Positions 45,676 through 57,235 of a stretch of 64,000 nt of DNA are shown piece after piece; position 1 is the first letter of the stretch; each line of letters begins with the position of its first letter. A program made the translations under genes and the position numbers. This stretch comes from Siphonodentalium dalli (lineage: Eukaryota; Mollusca; Scaphopoda; Gadilida; Siphonodentaliidae): assembly GCA_032622095.1 (NCBI GenBank), contig CP136061.1, forward strand, positions 259,068,077 through 259,132,076, in the 5' to 3' direction. The notes under the pieces were generated by a model, which saw only the letters and a program-made list of their open reading frames with translations, was not told the origin of the DNA and did no database searches.

Positions 45676-47400
45676 GTGGGTAAAATAACTCCATGAATTG
45701 GTCCAACGATGTAATGCGATTGGTCCCTAAACCATTTTGGTGTTCCAAAATGGGAAAATTCAACTAAAATTTAACAAACATGTGGGTGGTCATATATATA
45801 TATGCCAATGTCGAGGCGAGTAGTATCCCACCAGCGAAGGCCGGAGGCCGCGGAGGGGGGGGGGGTACGGAAGGGTGTCAAGGGGCTTCCCCCGGAATAT
45901 TTTGAAAATTAGATGCTCTGAGATTGAATCTGGAGCCTTTTAATGCTCCAATCAGTTATTATGTGACTTAAGTCACTGTAGTCATGTATCGACATCGACC
46001 ATGTACTTCGACCACGTGGTCACTGTATTTATCGTTTATTCAATGTCTCAACTGATATCATTAATATAAACAAATGTGGCCAACGGTTTTTCAGCTTTTT
46101 GACAGCAAATCAATCTAATGGGTCATACATTACCGGTATTTATTTAAAAGTACTAGGGTTTCCAGTGGGATTTCAAGGACTGAGGGAACCAAGAACTTTT
46201 AAGCAATATGAATTTCTATGTTAGAGGATACCTGCGTATACCTGTGTATAATAAGTTTTTAAAAAGCCATGATAAACTATGAGAAAAGATGAGAATGGAC
46301 TTTTGTTCATGCATTGCAATTTTTTTCCTCGACCAAAACCGGACCCACCCCATGGTTTCAACTGTTAAAGGGAGAAATTGTGGACAAAAAATTAAAATAT
46401 AGAGCCCCCCTCACGTGTATAATGCTATAGCATGCACTACTGTGTGGATCTGATTGTTTCAATTCATTTTGAAGCTGTAATTTGTCTTAGAAATGATTTT
46501 GGAAAAAAATTGCATGACATCAGAAAAAATCTGCATTCCGGGCTCGGGGACACCCACCCACCCGGTCCTTGTATCCTGTAATTTGTTCCGACCCCCCCCC
46601 CCCTCCCCCCGATCAGAACGGGAACATTTATTTGAATATAGCAGTGTATTTGAAAGGTTTAAAGTACATGCGTGTATGCACTTATTATAAAAGGATTGTG
46701 CATAATTATACAGTAATGCCCTAAGTAATCGACCCCTTAACCACATCAGAATTATGGGTAACTATTCAGGATTTAGTCGGAAATATGGCTTGTTGCCATT
46801 CATCGGAAAGCTCTCAGTCTCGGGGAGAGCTTTCCGATGAATGGCAACAAGCCACATTTCCGACTAAATCCTGAATAGTTACCCATAATTCTGCTGTGGT
46901 TAAGTGGTCGATTACTTTGAGCATTACTGTATGTTGCCTATATATATAAATAGAGGATCTCTAATAAGTCGCAATATGTCATTGCACCCTGGGGTTGGAA
47001 TTTTCCTACTGGTACCTCAAACTGTCCAACTGCGCCTAACTTCTTTGCTAAATATAGCTATGATAGGACATTTCCATCTGGTTTCCATTTCAGTCCAAAA
47101 TTTTGAACGAAAATAGGAAAATATTCCACTTTTAGTCCAAAAACAACACATTTTTCTCTGAATACTGGTTGGAATATCAAACTATCAGAACAAATTCACC
47201 CTGCTTTTGGTCTGAAATTTCTTCAACAGATGTTGTGTCAGGCAATCCAATTGTTGAACAGTGTTGGTAAAAGTTGATAAATGACACGCCCCGCCCCATG
47301 CACCCGGTGAAGCGTTGAAATGGTGTGTCTGACATTAATTTTGTCGGCAGGTTCCTGGGTATGACCCTAAAAGGGGAGGCATTTCTATTCGTTATTTCAG
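45676..47400 (+). other. Intron 1 of the membrane-protein gene
   Basis: 1725 bp, donor GTGGGT and acceptor 'ctattcgttatttcag'. It contains a widespread-looking repeat fragment at about 45830-45930 ('gaaggccggaggccgcgg', a G-run, 'ggggcttcccccgg'), a C-run near 46592, and the complete hairpin MITE 46711-46929. Confidence 0.7.
46711..46929. mobile_element. Mariner-like hairpin MITE family M, copy 2 (complete)
   Basis: Starts 'cagtaatgccctaagtaatc' and ends 'gcattactg', flanked by TA on both sides (46709-46710 and 46930-46931), the Tc1/mariner target. The arms of ~95 bp are almost perfectly complementary ('ggaaagctctc'/'gagagctttcc' closes the loop). Located in intron 1, it would form a long RNA stem in the pre-mRNA. 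Confidence 0.9.
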
Positions 47401-47553
47401 CTAGAAGATAGTCTGACGCCGGATCGAGACATCACCGGGCCTTGCTATTCGGTAAAGCAAGCATCGTGGATCAAAACCATGCAGTGTACCAATCGGCTTT
47501 CGATCAAATCAAGTTCAAAGTTCAAAAGATTTATCGAGATGATTCCGATAAAG
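47401..47553 (+). CDS. Second coding exon, same membrane protein
   Basis: Acceptor AG at 47399-47400 and donor AAG|GTGAGT at 47554 bound 153 bp (51 codons, phase 0 on both sides), which continues the frame of the exon at 45379 directly. The peptide includes LEDSLTPDRDITGPCYSV and two cysteines (GPCYSV and MQCTNR) likely to be luminal. Basic residues dominate the end (SSSKFKRFIEMIPIK). Joined with exon 1 it gives 145 residues of N-terminus. No further exon of this gene could be found in the next 16 kb, so the catalytic part lies outside the window or in a very distant exon. Family unidentified. Confidence 0.7.
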
Positions 47554-48181
47554 GTGAGTGTTACCAAATTTATATAACTTATATATAATGATATCGTTTG
47601 AAAAAATATTGCAAATGTGCAAATGTTATTCCGTCAACTTGGGAGTTTCGGTCTGGTTGAAGGGAGTGCAGCTGGAAATTCCAAGGTTGAGACCCCCACG
47701 GATACCCTCTATAGCCACGTGTCTGCTTACATGTTTTGATGCGCGTGTAATGTTGCCTTAAAATGGGTACAGTAAACTAAATCCGGTCATTTATGGAACC
47801 ATCTCCTTTTTATACTCAACAGCATGTACATGTATGCAACAAATGAATGAGCCATGAATAGTGCAAAATACACTCGTGTGCTTTATGAACGATGCAAACA
47901 ACATGGTAATTCTAATGAAAATGAATTTATAACTGGAGTCATATAAATTCATTTTCATTATTAGCACGCCAGCGTGTATACTGTGCTTGAAAATATAAAA
48001 TCAACTGATGTTATGGGGGGTTATGGGGGATTAGGTCGATGCAAAAGTAAAATTGGGTCGCTTTAAAAGCTGTAGTCTTACCCCGAATGCTCAATAAAAT
48101 AGTCCGACACAGATTAGCACATGTGCTGATATTGATAATAACCACACCGTTTGGAAAGCATGCGATCGTGTGGTAATCAAA

Positions 48182-48810
48182 GATGGATTTCGACGAAATT
48201 TGATTCTTATGGTACTTTTGTCCGGGGAGTGTTTTGGACGGGTCAAATCGTGACCCCGACCTGACCTTGACCTTTAAAACAGTCAATTCAAGGTCAAATC
48301 GGGTAAACGGACGGATTTCGACGAAATTTGATACATAGGGGTAGTTTTGTCTGGGAAGTGTTTTGGACGGGTCAAATCGTGACCCTGACCTGACCGTGAC
48401 CTTCAAAATGGTCAATTCAAGGTCAAATCGGGTAAAACGGACGGATTTCGACGAAATTTTATACCTAGGGTTACCTTTGTTCGGGGAGTGTTTTGGACGG
48501 GTCAAATCGTGACCCCCACCTGACCTCGACCTTCAAAATTCTCAAATCGGGTAAAATGGACGGATTTCGAATAAATTTGATACCTAGGGTTGTTTTGTCC
48601 GGGGAGTGTGTTGGACGGGTCAAATCGTGACCCCGACCTGACCGTGACCTTCAAAATTGTCAATTCAATCTCAAATCTAGTAAAAACGGACGGATTTCGA
48701 CGAAATTTGATACCTAGGTTTACTTTTCTTCGGGGAGTGTTTTGGACGGGTCAAATCATGACCCCCGACCTGACCTTGACTTTCAAAATAGTCAATTCAA
48801 GGTCAAATCG
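48182..48810. repeat. ~128-bp tandem repeat, five copies
   Basis: Units begin near 48182, 48310, 48440, 48559 and 48689 with 'ggacggatttcgacgaaatt' and contain 'gtgttttggacgggtcaaat' and 'gaccttcaaaat'. The third unit lacks about 10 bp. The 164-codon minus-strand frame at 48011-48505 is a translation of this repeat. It is internal to the insertion described at 47757-49176. Confidence 0.95.
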
Positions 48811-48870
48811 CGCCTTTCGCCGGAAAGGAGATGGGAAACAGCCTGGACGAAGTCGGGCCCACCAGCTAGT
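48811..48870 (+). mobile_element. Helentron-like 3' terminus
   Basis: Downstream of the tandem repeat, 'gcctggacgaagtcgggc' can form a short stem and is followed by 'ccaccagctagt', resembling Helitron/Helentron ends (hairpin a few bases from a CTAGT terminus). Its 5' end is taken to be near 47985. Confidence 0.5.
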
Positions 48871-49176
48871 GTAATAAAAAAGCGAGACAGCTTAATTGAA
48901 GAATGTAATGTATAACACGAGAAACGGGGAGAAACTTGATATATGGAAGTATCCAAATTTCCCACATTGAATTTGAAAGCTAGTTTATATTATAATTATA
49001 TTATAATGTATATTTATGGCTAATAATATGATCTTGGTGGCGTTACCATTTCTGATAATGGTGTTCTTGTAACTACTATGGCTCAAATTCATTCATTTGT
49101 TGCATATATTATGTTGAGTATAACAGGAGATGCATGTGCCCATAAATGACCGGATTTAGTGTACAATACCCCTTTA

Positions 49177-49768
49177 ATTGGAATAAAACCGACGCGTATA
49201 CCCATCAACACTAACCGACTTGTACAGACCATGAAGCACCTGCGTCGGTTTTCAATTATGGAGTTTACAGGTTATAATTTCGTCAGTCAAAATATTTGAT
49301 CAGTATACATGGACAATTGAATTTCTATTGATCGTTACACCGTTAGAAATGGCTGAAGCATGGAATTCCCGAATCAACTAATGCAAAACAGACGGTTATA
49401 TATTGTACAAATCCCATTAGTTCGATTAGGAGTGGAAGCAGCTGTTAGTCTCAATCATTGTTCGGGATCTCTCTATATCGACGTCCCACCAACCCATCGC
49501 TGTCAGGATAGTTTTTTCGGCTAACAAATCTGAAATCGGCGACGATGGGAGAGCTTAGCCTACAGCAAGCTCCCCCAGCGTCGCCATCCTAGATCAAGCT
49601 CATACAGCGTAGCTACACTACCACGGAGACCAGCAACGACTATGTAATGTTACGGTTAATAATTATTTATTTATGTTCTAAATGCTCATTGCCGACGAGT
49701 GGTTACCTTTTGAAATGTTCAGATAATAAGTCATTTGTTGAACTTATTATCTGAACATTTCCCACCAA
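49177..49768. other. Hairpin-family member, otherwise nothing
   Basis: 49713-49760 is the palindrome 'aaatgttcagataataagt' / 'acttattatctgaacattt', preceded by an inverted 'ctcattgccgacgagt' (49686-49701), so this copy is reversed relative to 44904-44991. Upstream DNA shows no gene. Confidence 0.6.
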
Positions 49769-50047
49769 TTAATCTGTATTTCTATCTAAATCGCGTGGGA
49801 TGGTGATTAGGACGTTTCTCCGTCCAGTGTCGTTTGAATGGATCGCGTACTGTCGTCGACCTGTACTCCAGTCCTTGTGTGTTTTAGGAAAGAATGATTT
49901 CTTGAATTCTGGAGTGTTCGTTTCAATTAGTTCATAGGGTTTAGAGTTGTTACACTTCTGTGTAGAAACAAAGTTTTTTGATATATATATAACCCTCGCG
50001 AACTTCCGAGCTTTGATTTTACGACCCACTTTGTGTTTCGGTCTCAA
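49769..50047 (-). pseudogene. LINE reverse-transcriptase C-terminal remnant
   Basis: A 92-codon minus-strand frame includes 'ETNTPEFKKSFFPKTHKDW', which resembles the '(Y/F)..SFFPRTI.(D/E)WN.LP' signature near the C-terminus of Jockey/CR1-type non-LTR retrotransposon reverse transcriptases. Upstream basic sequence (RPKHKVGRKIKARKFARV) fits the stretch before it. After the Trp the usual N-x-L is lost and the rest is unlike the family, so the fragment is decayed or frameshifted. No catalytic domain (FADD/YADD) is present. The call rests on one short motif. Confidence 0.4.
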
Positions 50048-50150
50048 CAGGTCTTTGGTGTCGATACCTTGCCTAACAACTGGAGTCGGTGGTCATACCT
50101 TCGACCTTCTAGTGTTTGTATATAGGTGTATATGTCGCAGCATGTTGATA

Positions 50151-50421
50151 AACTTGAGATGGAAATGAAATGCATATATCACACTTTCTTTACTGAATCA
50201 TTTCATTTATATTTCAAAAGGCAACTACTCTTCATCAACAACATAACTCCATCTGCACTTGTAATATATTCGTCTGTCTGTCGTCTGCTTTCATTTCTCG
50301 AACACCCCTCCCGATCAATAATAGACTACATGTATATTCCAATGTATACTTTCATAACTGAATGGGAGAATCCATTCAGTAAAGAAAGTGTTAAATATGC
50401 ATTCCGGTCCCATCTCAAGTT
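50151..50421. mobile_element. MITE with ~50-bp TIRs, 271 bp
   Basis: 'aacttgagatggaaatgaaa' with 'cacactttctttactgaat' at the left is complementary to 'attcagtaaagaaagtgtt' with 'cggtcccatctcaagtt' at the right. The frame that spans it is incidental. Confidence 0.8.
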
Positions 50422-50526
50422 TACAACATCAGCCCCAAGTCATATAACTTAATTCACCAGGTAGGCTTATATATAGTGTACTTGTGTTTCTAGTTAAGCT
50501 GAATTGGTCACTCCCACTGATTTTGT

Positions 50527-50855
50527 TGTGATAAAGTTACACAGGGGTTCCCGAAATTGTGATGGAGTTACCCAGGTTGGAGAGAATTGTGATAAAGTTG
50601 CCCAGGTTAAGCAAATCTCACAATATGAGCGCGTTTTAAATGTACGTTACTGAGGGAAATACTGTTCAGTTTGACAAGTGATAGCCCCCAATAACCATAA
50701 ATTAAGAAATATTAGTTTTGAAGGTGGTCAATTTTATGGGAAAGTATAAATATTTTGTTGCTAAACATGAAATTTTATTAACCTGGGTATACTTAATCAC
50801 AATTCTCCCCAACCAACTTTGTCACAATTTCAGGAACCTGTGTAACTTTATCACA
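50527..50855. mobile_element. Foldback element with internal triplicated module
   Basis: The left arm 50527-50610 and right arm 50778-50855 are inverted. Each arm consists of about three ~35-40-bp related modules ('ttgtgataaagttac.cagg'), so the arms are themselves short tandem repeats. Flanks AT-rich. Confidence 0.8.
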
Positions 50856-50931
50856 GAAACTACAGACAGCTCTGTAGTTATCCCTTTCAATATTGTGTGG
50901 ATTCCCCCATTCGATCATAAAAGAATACATA

Positions 50932-51031
50932 NNNNNNNNNNNNNNNNNNNNNNNNNNNNNNNNNNNNNNNNNNNNNNNNNNNNNNNNNNNNNNNNNNNNN
51001 NNNNNNNNNNNNNNNNNNNNNNNNNNNNNNN
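50932..51031. other. Assembly gap (100 N)
   Basis: Exactly 100 N, a placeholder of unknown true length. It follows the foldback element at 50527-50855. Confidence 0.99.
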
Positions 51032-51186
51032 AGAAGAATGCGCATTGCATCAATTTCGAGTAGTGGTTTTGGACGACCCAAGTTCGTCAGTTATATGTTC
51101 TTGTTGTTTTACCAAGAACTCAACTAACAAACATTCGAGTATTCAATAAAAGACAATTAAGTGCGAGTTTACACACTGTCGAATTA

Positions 51187-53895
51187 TATAATACTAGCAG
51201 GGTTACCCGGCGTTGCCCAGGTTAATGTATGCTGTGGATATTTGTTGGGAATAGAGAATGCTCTTGCTTAATGTGTTATACGTTTTCTCATAAATTGTAT
51301 ATTCAAATAGCATCAGCAAAACATGATTATTACAGTCATGGAATATAAGTAGTGGCTCACCTTGTCAATCGTCATTCTGTTTATCACGATTAATCCGTTC
51401 CACGAATAATGAAGTATTTATTTATTTACAACTGCGTATACATTAGACGTTATAACATGATACATGAACATAATAAACACATTAGTTCGATAAAAGATGA
51501 TAATTGGGTTTTACATATTGAGATGTATCAATCAATCTAGTGGGTTGGATTAAGATCTCGAGGACACCTGGCTATCATATCTCATGAAGATACAGATGTT
51601 TCAAAGAATTTTCCAGATGCTCCTCTGTTCATGGTGCTATATATTGGCTAAATATTCTTAGTTTAAACGAAATGTTGCTGCGCAGATATATCAGCTACAT
51701 ATGCCAGGCACAGAGCGAGATTTTGAGTTGTGTATGTCAGTCGATGAGTCTGTTCTAAAACCCTTGTCATATGTCAGTATTGGTAGGATCCTGAAAAGTC
51801 TTGTGCTACTAACAGCATTTTCTTGTATATCAGAAGAAACTATATTTGACTGCACACTGTGACCACTATTTTTGAACAGGCCTTCCATATCTCTTGACAA
51901 ATTAAAACATTTTGTGGAAACTGTATTGAATGGAACAGACTAAACTTTGTTATGATATATATGCAATCCTCTGACGGTTCGAGGTCTCTCAGTTTGCACG
52001 AATATATGTATCTCTTCAATAGAATGATAAATATACGTTTAATGCTTCTTCTAGTTATATCTTTTTGCTAGCTCATTGTGTGAATGCCTTGATTGCCATT
52101 CCCATATAAATATGACTGTTAAGATGTGGGTCACCATATGTCGGGATTGTGAAATGTGAACGCCCAACTAATTAAAATGATATGGAGACGGCCTGGTGAC
52201 TGTCTATAACTTATATCGGCGAATAGCAATCTTATCAATGATAGTGATATCCGTTCGCCATCCGTGACGCAAACGACACCAAATGTGATTTAATTCATGG
52301 TATATCATTAGAGAAAAACGTGTATGAATTTGGTGGAATTTGGTTTATTAAATCAATTGTTGATGCAACGCTGACTTGAACAACGCCATATATTGCGAAG
52401 GTGATTATGTATTCGTTTGGTGGAAATTAGCGACAAAACTATTTCACAGCGTCATTTTAGAAAATTTTAACCCGAACCATTATCTTCCTTGTAAAAAGTT
52501 ACCCCTCTTAGAACGCCTTGGTGCCATCTCGATTGTACCGTGTGAAGTTATATATAGAATGCACACTGACAGACATTTGAGAAGAATGTGTCTGAATTTG
52601 ATGGCAATTGGTACTAAAAATATTTTGTATCAGTTTTGGTGACCCTCCCGTCCCTATTTCGGACTCAAGCTGCACACACTAAGACTCATTAGAGATTAGA
52701 GATGCATAATATGGTGAAAATTGGCGAGTATACAAATTCGTATAAAATTTAAGGTCCCCATATCTCTCACCCATAGGGCACCAATTTGGTGTATCTAAAC
52801 CACACGATAAGATTCCTCGTATATCACGGAGAAGAATATGTATCAATCTGGTGGAAATCGGCACTAAACATATAGATATATTTTTTTGTGTCCCTCTCAT
52901 CTTTATACACCACTGACTCGAATGGCCCCACTTGTGACACCCTTAAACCACACGATTACACTCCTGATAGCATGGAGATGATTGTTTATAAAAAAAATTA
53001 TCAAATTTGGTGCCAATCCCTCCCCTCTCCATCTCTCACCCAAACAGCACCACTATGGCGTCTTTAAATCACGATTAGATTCCTCGTATCAATGGATAAG
53101 AACGTGTATCAATTTGGTGGAAATTGGGGCTAAAAAATTGTGCATCAATTTTGGTGCCCCTGTCCCTTTCAATGCAACCCTGACTCGAATGAGGCCACAT
53201 TTGACAGATAAAAGACACACCATTAGACTCCTCATACCATGGGGATGATTTTGTATAAGTGTGGTGGCAATCGGCGATTTATTATCAAATTTAGTGCCCA
53301 CCCCCTCCCAATCTCTCATCCAAAAACAACAATTTGGCGTTGTTAAATCGCACAATTAGATTCCTTGTATCATGAAGAAGAATATATATCAATTTGGTGG
53401 AAATCGGCACTAAAATTAGTTTTATCAATTTTGGTGCCCCTCTCCCCTTCCGTTCATCCCTGACTCAAACGACGCCACTTTTGACATATTTAAACCACAC
53501 CGTTGGATTCTTCATATCATGGGGATGATTATATGTAAGTTTCGTGGAAATCAGCGACAGAAGAAAAAAATCTGCCCCCCCCCCTTCCGGGCACCCCTGA
53601 CGCGAACTGCGTGACTTTTGCCATATTTAAACCACGCCATTAGATTCCTCATATTATGGGGATGATTATATATAAGTTTGGTGGCAATCGGCGACAATTG
53701 TTTTTTCTGCCCCTCCCCCTTTTCTGCCCCTGACAACAACGGCGTCACTTTAGAAAATTCTAACCCCGACCATTATCTTTCTCGTAAAAAGCTACTCCTA
53801 GTAGACCCCTTTGGCATCATCTAGATGATCCCCGGTGAATTTCTATAGGACACAGACAGACAGACAGACATTCGCAAATATAGATATAGAAGATT
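51187..53895 (-). mobile_element. Helentron-like element with internal repeats, ~2.7 kb
   Basis: On the minus strand the 3' end is 'gggcaacgccgggtaaccct' + 'gctagtat' (51187-51222) and the 5' end is 'tctatatctatatttgcgaa' + 'tgtctgtctgtctgtctg' near 53850-53893. From about 52280 to 53830 are ~155-bp modules in alternating pairs with recurring 'tcaatttggtggaaat', 'cattagattcctcatat' and 'gatgattatatataag'. The same module family starts the element at 63085. Frames inside (53089-53355) only translate the modules. No Rep or helicase segment was seen. Confidence 0.7.
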
Positions 53896-54283
53896 GATTG
53901 CTCGATAATAAATTACTAACGCAAGCGCGATTGCCTTAAGGACCACATATAGGCCTACTCAAATTAAACAGCAGGAGGTAGTACCATGCCTCTTGGAAAC
54001 TAGTGACACAAGATTATTTACTGCAGATGTCACTTCCTATAAAGGAATGAACTGGAAAATATTTCATTTGATTATACTTAGTTATTATAAGTGAGGAATT
54101 ACTGGTAGCGTGATAAAAAAAATCCCAGACAAAAGAATTTTGCTAATATAAAATATTATCACCCGAGCACATGTTTAGGCCTATGTCAGAGATAAGCACC
54201 TTGGAATTGAAGACTGCTAGTTTGGGTACAAAGTTTCAGTTTTCTTTAGTAAAATAATCTAACTTAATTTAGAACTCTGACAT

Positions 54284-55123
54284 ATATTAATGAAAACTGT
54301 TTGTCTGTCTAGACGACCAAATGGCTGGACCATTGGTGCTAAAAATTGTACATATGGGTCAATTGACCCGGGGAGTGTCATGGGATTGGTGCCATTGGCA
54401 TCAGATGTCTTAAAAGGACAATAATGATCAATTATACACCCAAAATGGTCGGAATTTTGTAATAAAGATTGCTTCGCATGGGTCAATTGACACGAATATT
54501 GTCACGAGATAGGTGTTATTAACATCTGATTCAGACGACTTAAATGGGCATAAACAATTCTAATTTAAAAAATTAATCATATACACAAAATGGTTAGACT
54601 CTGGTCGCTGGAATTTGGTATACAGGGGTAACTTGACCCGGGCAAACTTAAAGGGGAACTTATAGATTATATTATAGAGATGAGCAATTTTTATCAGCTT
54701 AAACGATATGTAGTAAAATTGGTACGTATGGGATTCCATGACCAGGGGAATGTCATGGGATTGGCGCCTTGGCCATCAGATGACAAACAGGGGGGTTTGT
54801 AAATTATGTTAACATAGCTTATCAATTAAAAGCATTTATCATCTCAGAAGATTTATGGGAATATTGGTACACAGAGATAATATGAAATTGGGCGTGTCAT
54901 GGGATAGGTGCCGTTGACCTCAGATGACTTAAAGAAGTACTAATAATTAGCAATAAAGAGCGTTTATTATCAACTTAAAAGTAGAGGTAACTTTATCCAG
55001 AGTTTCATGCAATATATATGTGATGCTTATCTCAGGTGACTAATAAATAGTTTAAATGACTGGAGGGGTCACTAATAATGTGTTCATTCTTTACCTGAGC
55101 AATGCCAGGTACCCTATCTAGTA
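54284..55123 (+). mobile_element. Helentron-like element, ~840 bp
   Basis: The 5' side has 'aactgtttgtctgtctagac' then 'ccaaatggctggaccattgg'. The 3' end is 'ttacctgagcaatgccaggt' + 'accctatctagta'. Internally, 130-150-bp modules repeat 'tgggattggtgcc.ttggcat' and 'cagatg.ctta'. It is related to the interrupted element at 8280-9553. Confidence 0.7.
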
Positions 55124-55220
55124 ATTGATACAGATATGATGGACTTATTTTTTGTATGGTGGAATGATTAGGTCCCGCGCTGACAGCACCCCTCCTCTCG
55201 TGCAAGTTTCCTCACCAATT

Positions 55221-55960
55221 GGTACTTATGGGAGGCCCTTTTCACATTTATTATTTATTTACGCTTAAGCTAAAATATTTGCGCTTAAGTGCAAATATTT
55301 GCGCTTAAGTGCAAATAATTTGTGCTTACGCACAAATAAAAAATTAATATGCATTGATTCCCCCTTGAATTAATTTCAAATAGCACAGGCCTAAACACAT
55401 CACTAAAGTTTATATAGCCCACCATATGATGGAAACAATCCCCCAGTAGTTTTGTGACCATGGAAATGGTATAGATCTGTGCAGGATATGGATATTTTAT
55501 ATAATATACTATATCTCTGGGATGGAGACACAAAGTCTTGGGGACAGGGATGCTGATATTATGAAAATAGGGGTTTTCTCCCTATTTTATGTCAATAAGT
55601 ACACCATATGAGGGAAGCAAACCCCCAGTAACTCCCAATTCCCTATTTATGGAAATGGTATATATCTGTGCAGGAGATGTCCCTTTAATAAAAAAATATT
55701 GAGCTCTGGGAGTGAGGCACCAATTCAGAGAATGCTGATATGCATATGGATTTTTTTCTTCGACTTTCCAGTCTGTATGGGGCTACTACTATGGGCCCAT
55801 GATAATATAATATGAGATGGACTCAATCATTCACATCAAAGGGATGTAAGGGGGGAGTGTTAGGTACATGTATTTGCGCTTTAGCGCAAATAAATTAATA
55901 CACATATTTGCGCTTAAGTGCAAATAAATAATAAATGTGAAAAGGGTCTCCCATAGGTAC
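55221..55960. mobile_element. TIR element, ~740 bp, with short palindromes
   Basis: 'ggtacttatgggaggccctt' + 'ttcacatttattatttattt' at the left pairs with 'aaataaataataaatgtgaa' + 'aagggtctcccataggtac' at the right. Next to each TIR are repeated palindromes 'tttgcgcttaagtgcaaa'. The middle is a diverged ~180-bp tandem duplication (55419-55540 and 55600-55735: 'caccatatga.ggaa.caa', 'ggaaatggtatagatctgtg'). No coding capacity. Confidence 0.8.
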
Positions 55961-57042
55961 TCACTGTCTGATGGCTCCATTTTCATATTTTAAAATCACC
56001 TCCATATCACTTTATTGTGAAGTGCATCATTGATCTACCATTTAGTAAAGGTATCCCACAAATTTGTCATAAATGTACTTCAAAGCTTCAAATATATTAC
56101 TGTATGCAGACATCTATCCAATTATTGGAGATCCTAACACAGGCTTGTCTTTCAATACACAATTGATACAAACGCTTGCCATTCAAGGCACATATCTAAA
56201 TTATTGTTCCTTCAATACAATGAAACTCCACAAGTACTAGAGGGCATCAGATGAATATTTAAACTAAACAGTTTAAAAAATGGAAAGATTCTTTGCAAAC
56301 TTCAAGCTTCTGTTGGCCCATCAGAGGAGATACTGTAGGGAATCTTTTTGAACAAACCACTTTTATTTGAAATGGAAGTGCATGACTAAAATATTGTAAT
56401 CTGTGGGTAACATCAGGCGTGGTTTCTTCACTGCTTCAAGATTGCTGACTAATATTGATTTGAATTTATAGATATTGGGATGAAATATCTCCAAATATTG
56501 ACAGTAGAATTCTTGTCTATAGGCTCTATAAAAGCTGGTAATTTAGTGGCACAGCTGGGGGATAATACAAATGGAAACACTTTAGAAATGACTTATTGAA
56601 AGATGAAATTGCCCACATGCCTGTAAATATATTCATTATTGACTGAATGTAATGCAGAACCACATGCACTGTATCTGTAATTGATAAACATCTTGCAATG
56701 GTTATTTCATTTATAACACTGGTTATACATGTTGGTATATCTTAAAAAGGATAAGATATAAAAATGTTGTTTCATCTCATCGATAGAGGCAATATTATTT
56801 TCATCTCATGCATCCATGAAATGTTGGAAGGTCTTCTCCCCAACTTGTTTTCAGAGGCCATATATCCAGGACAATGGAGAGAGAGAGAGAGAAAAGAAAT
56901 ACTGTCAAACTATTTATTCAAGTTCGGGAAAAGTCCATAACAACAATATCTAATATGTGCTCTATAGTAGTACATACATGTATATATTAAAGTATGGAGC
57001 TTCAAAGATAAAATGAGAGTTGCACAAAATATTGTATTTAAG
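55961..57042. other. No gene recognised
   Basis: AT-rich; a short (ag)n run near 56877-56892. No splice-bounded exon of the upstream gene found here. Confidence 0.5.
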
Positions 57043-57196
57043 AAATGAATGTAGTGGGTGTGCGTGTGTTATTGAGGGACACAGCGCTGTGGTCGTTTGG
57101 GGACATTGTGTAAAGCGGTTGACACTAAATGTGCACCAACAACCTATGTGCAGTATCTCTCAATAACACACACACATAAACCCACTGCATTCATTT
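57043..57196. repeat. Hairpin element, 154 bp
   Basis: 'aaatgaatgtagtgggtgtg' + 'cgtgtgttattgag' pairs with 'ctcaataacacacacacata' + 'aacccactgcattcattt'; the loop is ~85 bp with smaller stems. Confidence 0.8.
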
Positions 57197-57235
57197 GTTT
57201 ATTTATATAGCTTTTTTATTGTTTATTCCCATAAA

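Larger units (their letters stand above)
47757..49176. mobile_element. MITE family E, split by a ~1.07-kb insertion
   Basis: The left part (47757 to about 47985: 'taaactaaatccggtcattt', 'gtgctttatgaacg') and the right part (about 49055-49176: 'cattcatttgttgcatat', 'gaccggatttagtgtaca', 'tacccctttaa') together equal one copy of the element at 25465-25726. The DNA between is foreign to that family and holds the 128-bp tandem repeat and a Helentron-like 3' end. Confidence 0.75.

Noticed and set aside
48011-48505. 164-codon minus-strand frame
   Set aside because: It translates the 128-bp tandem repeat.
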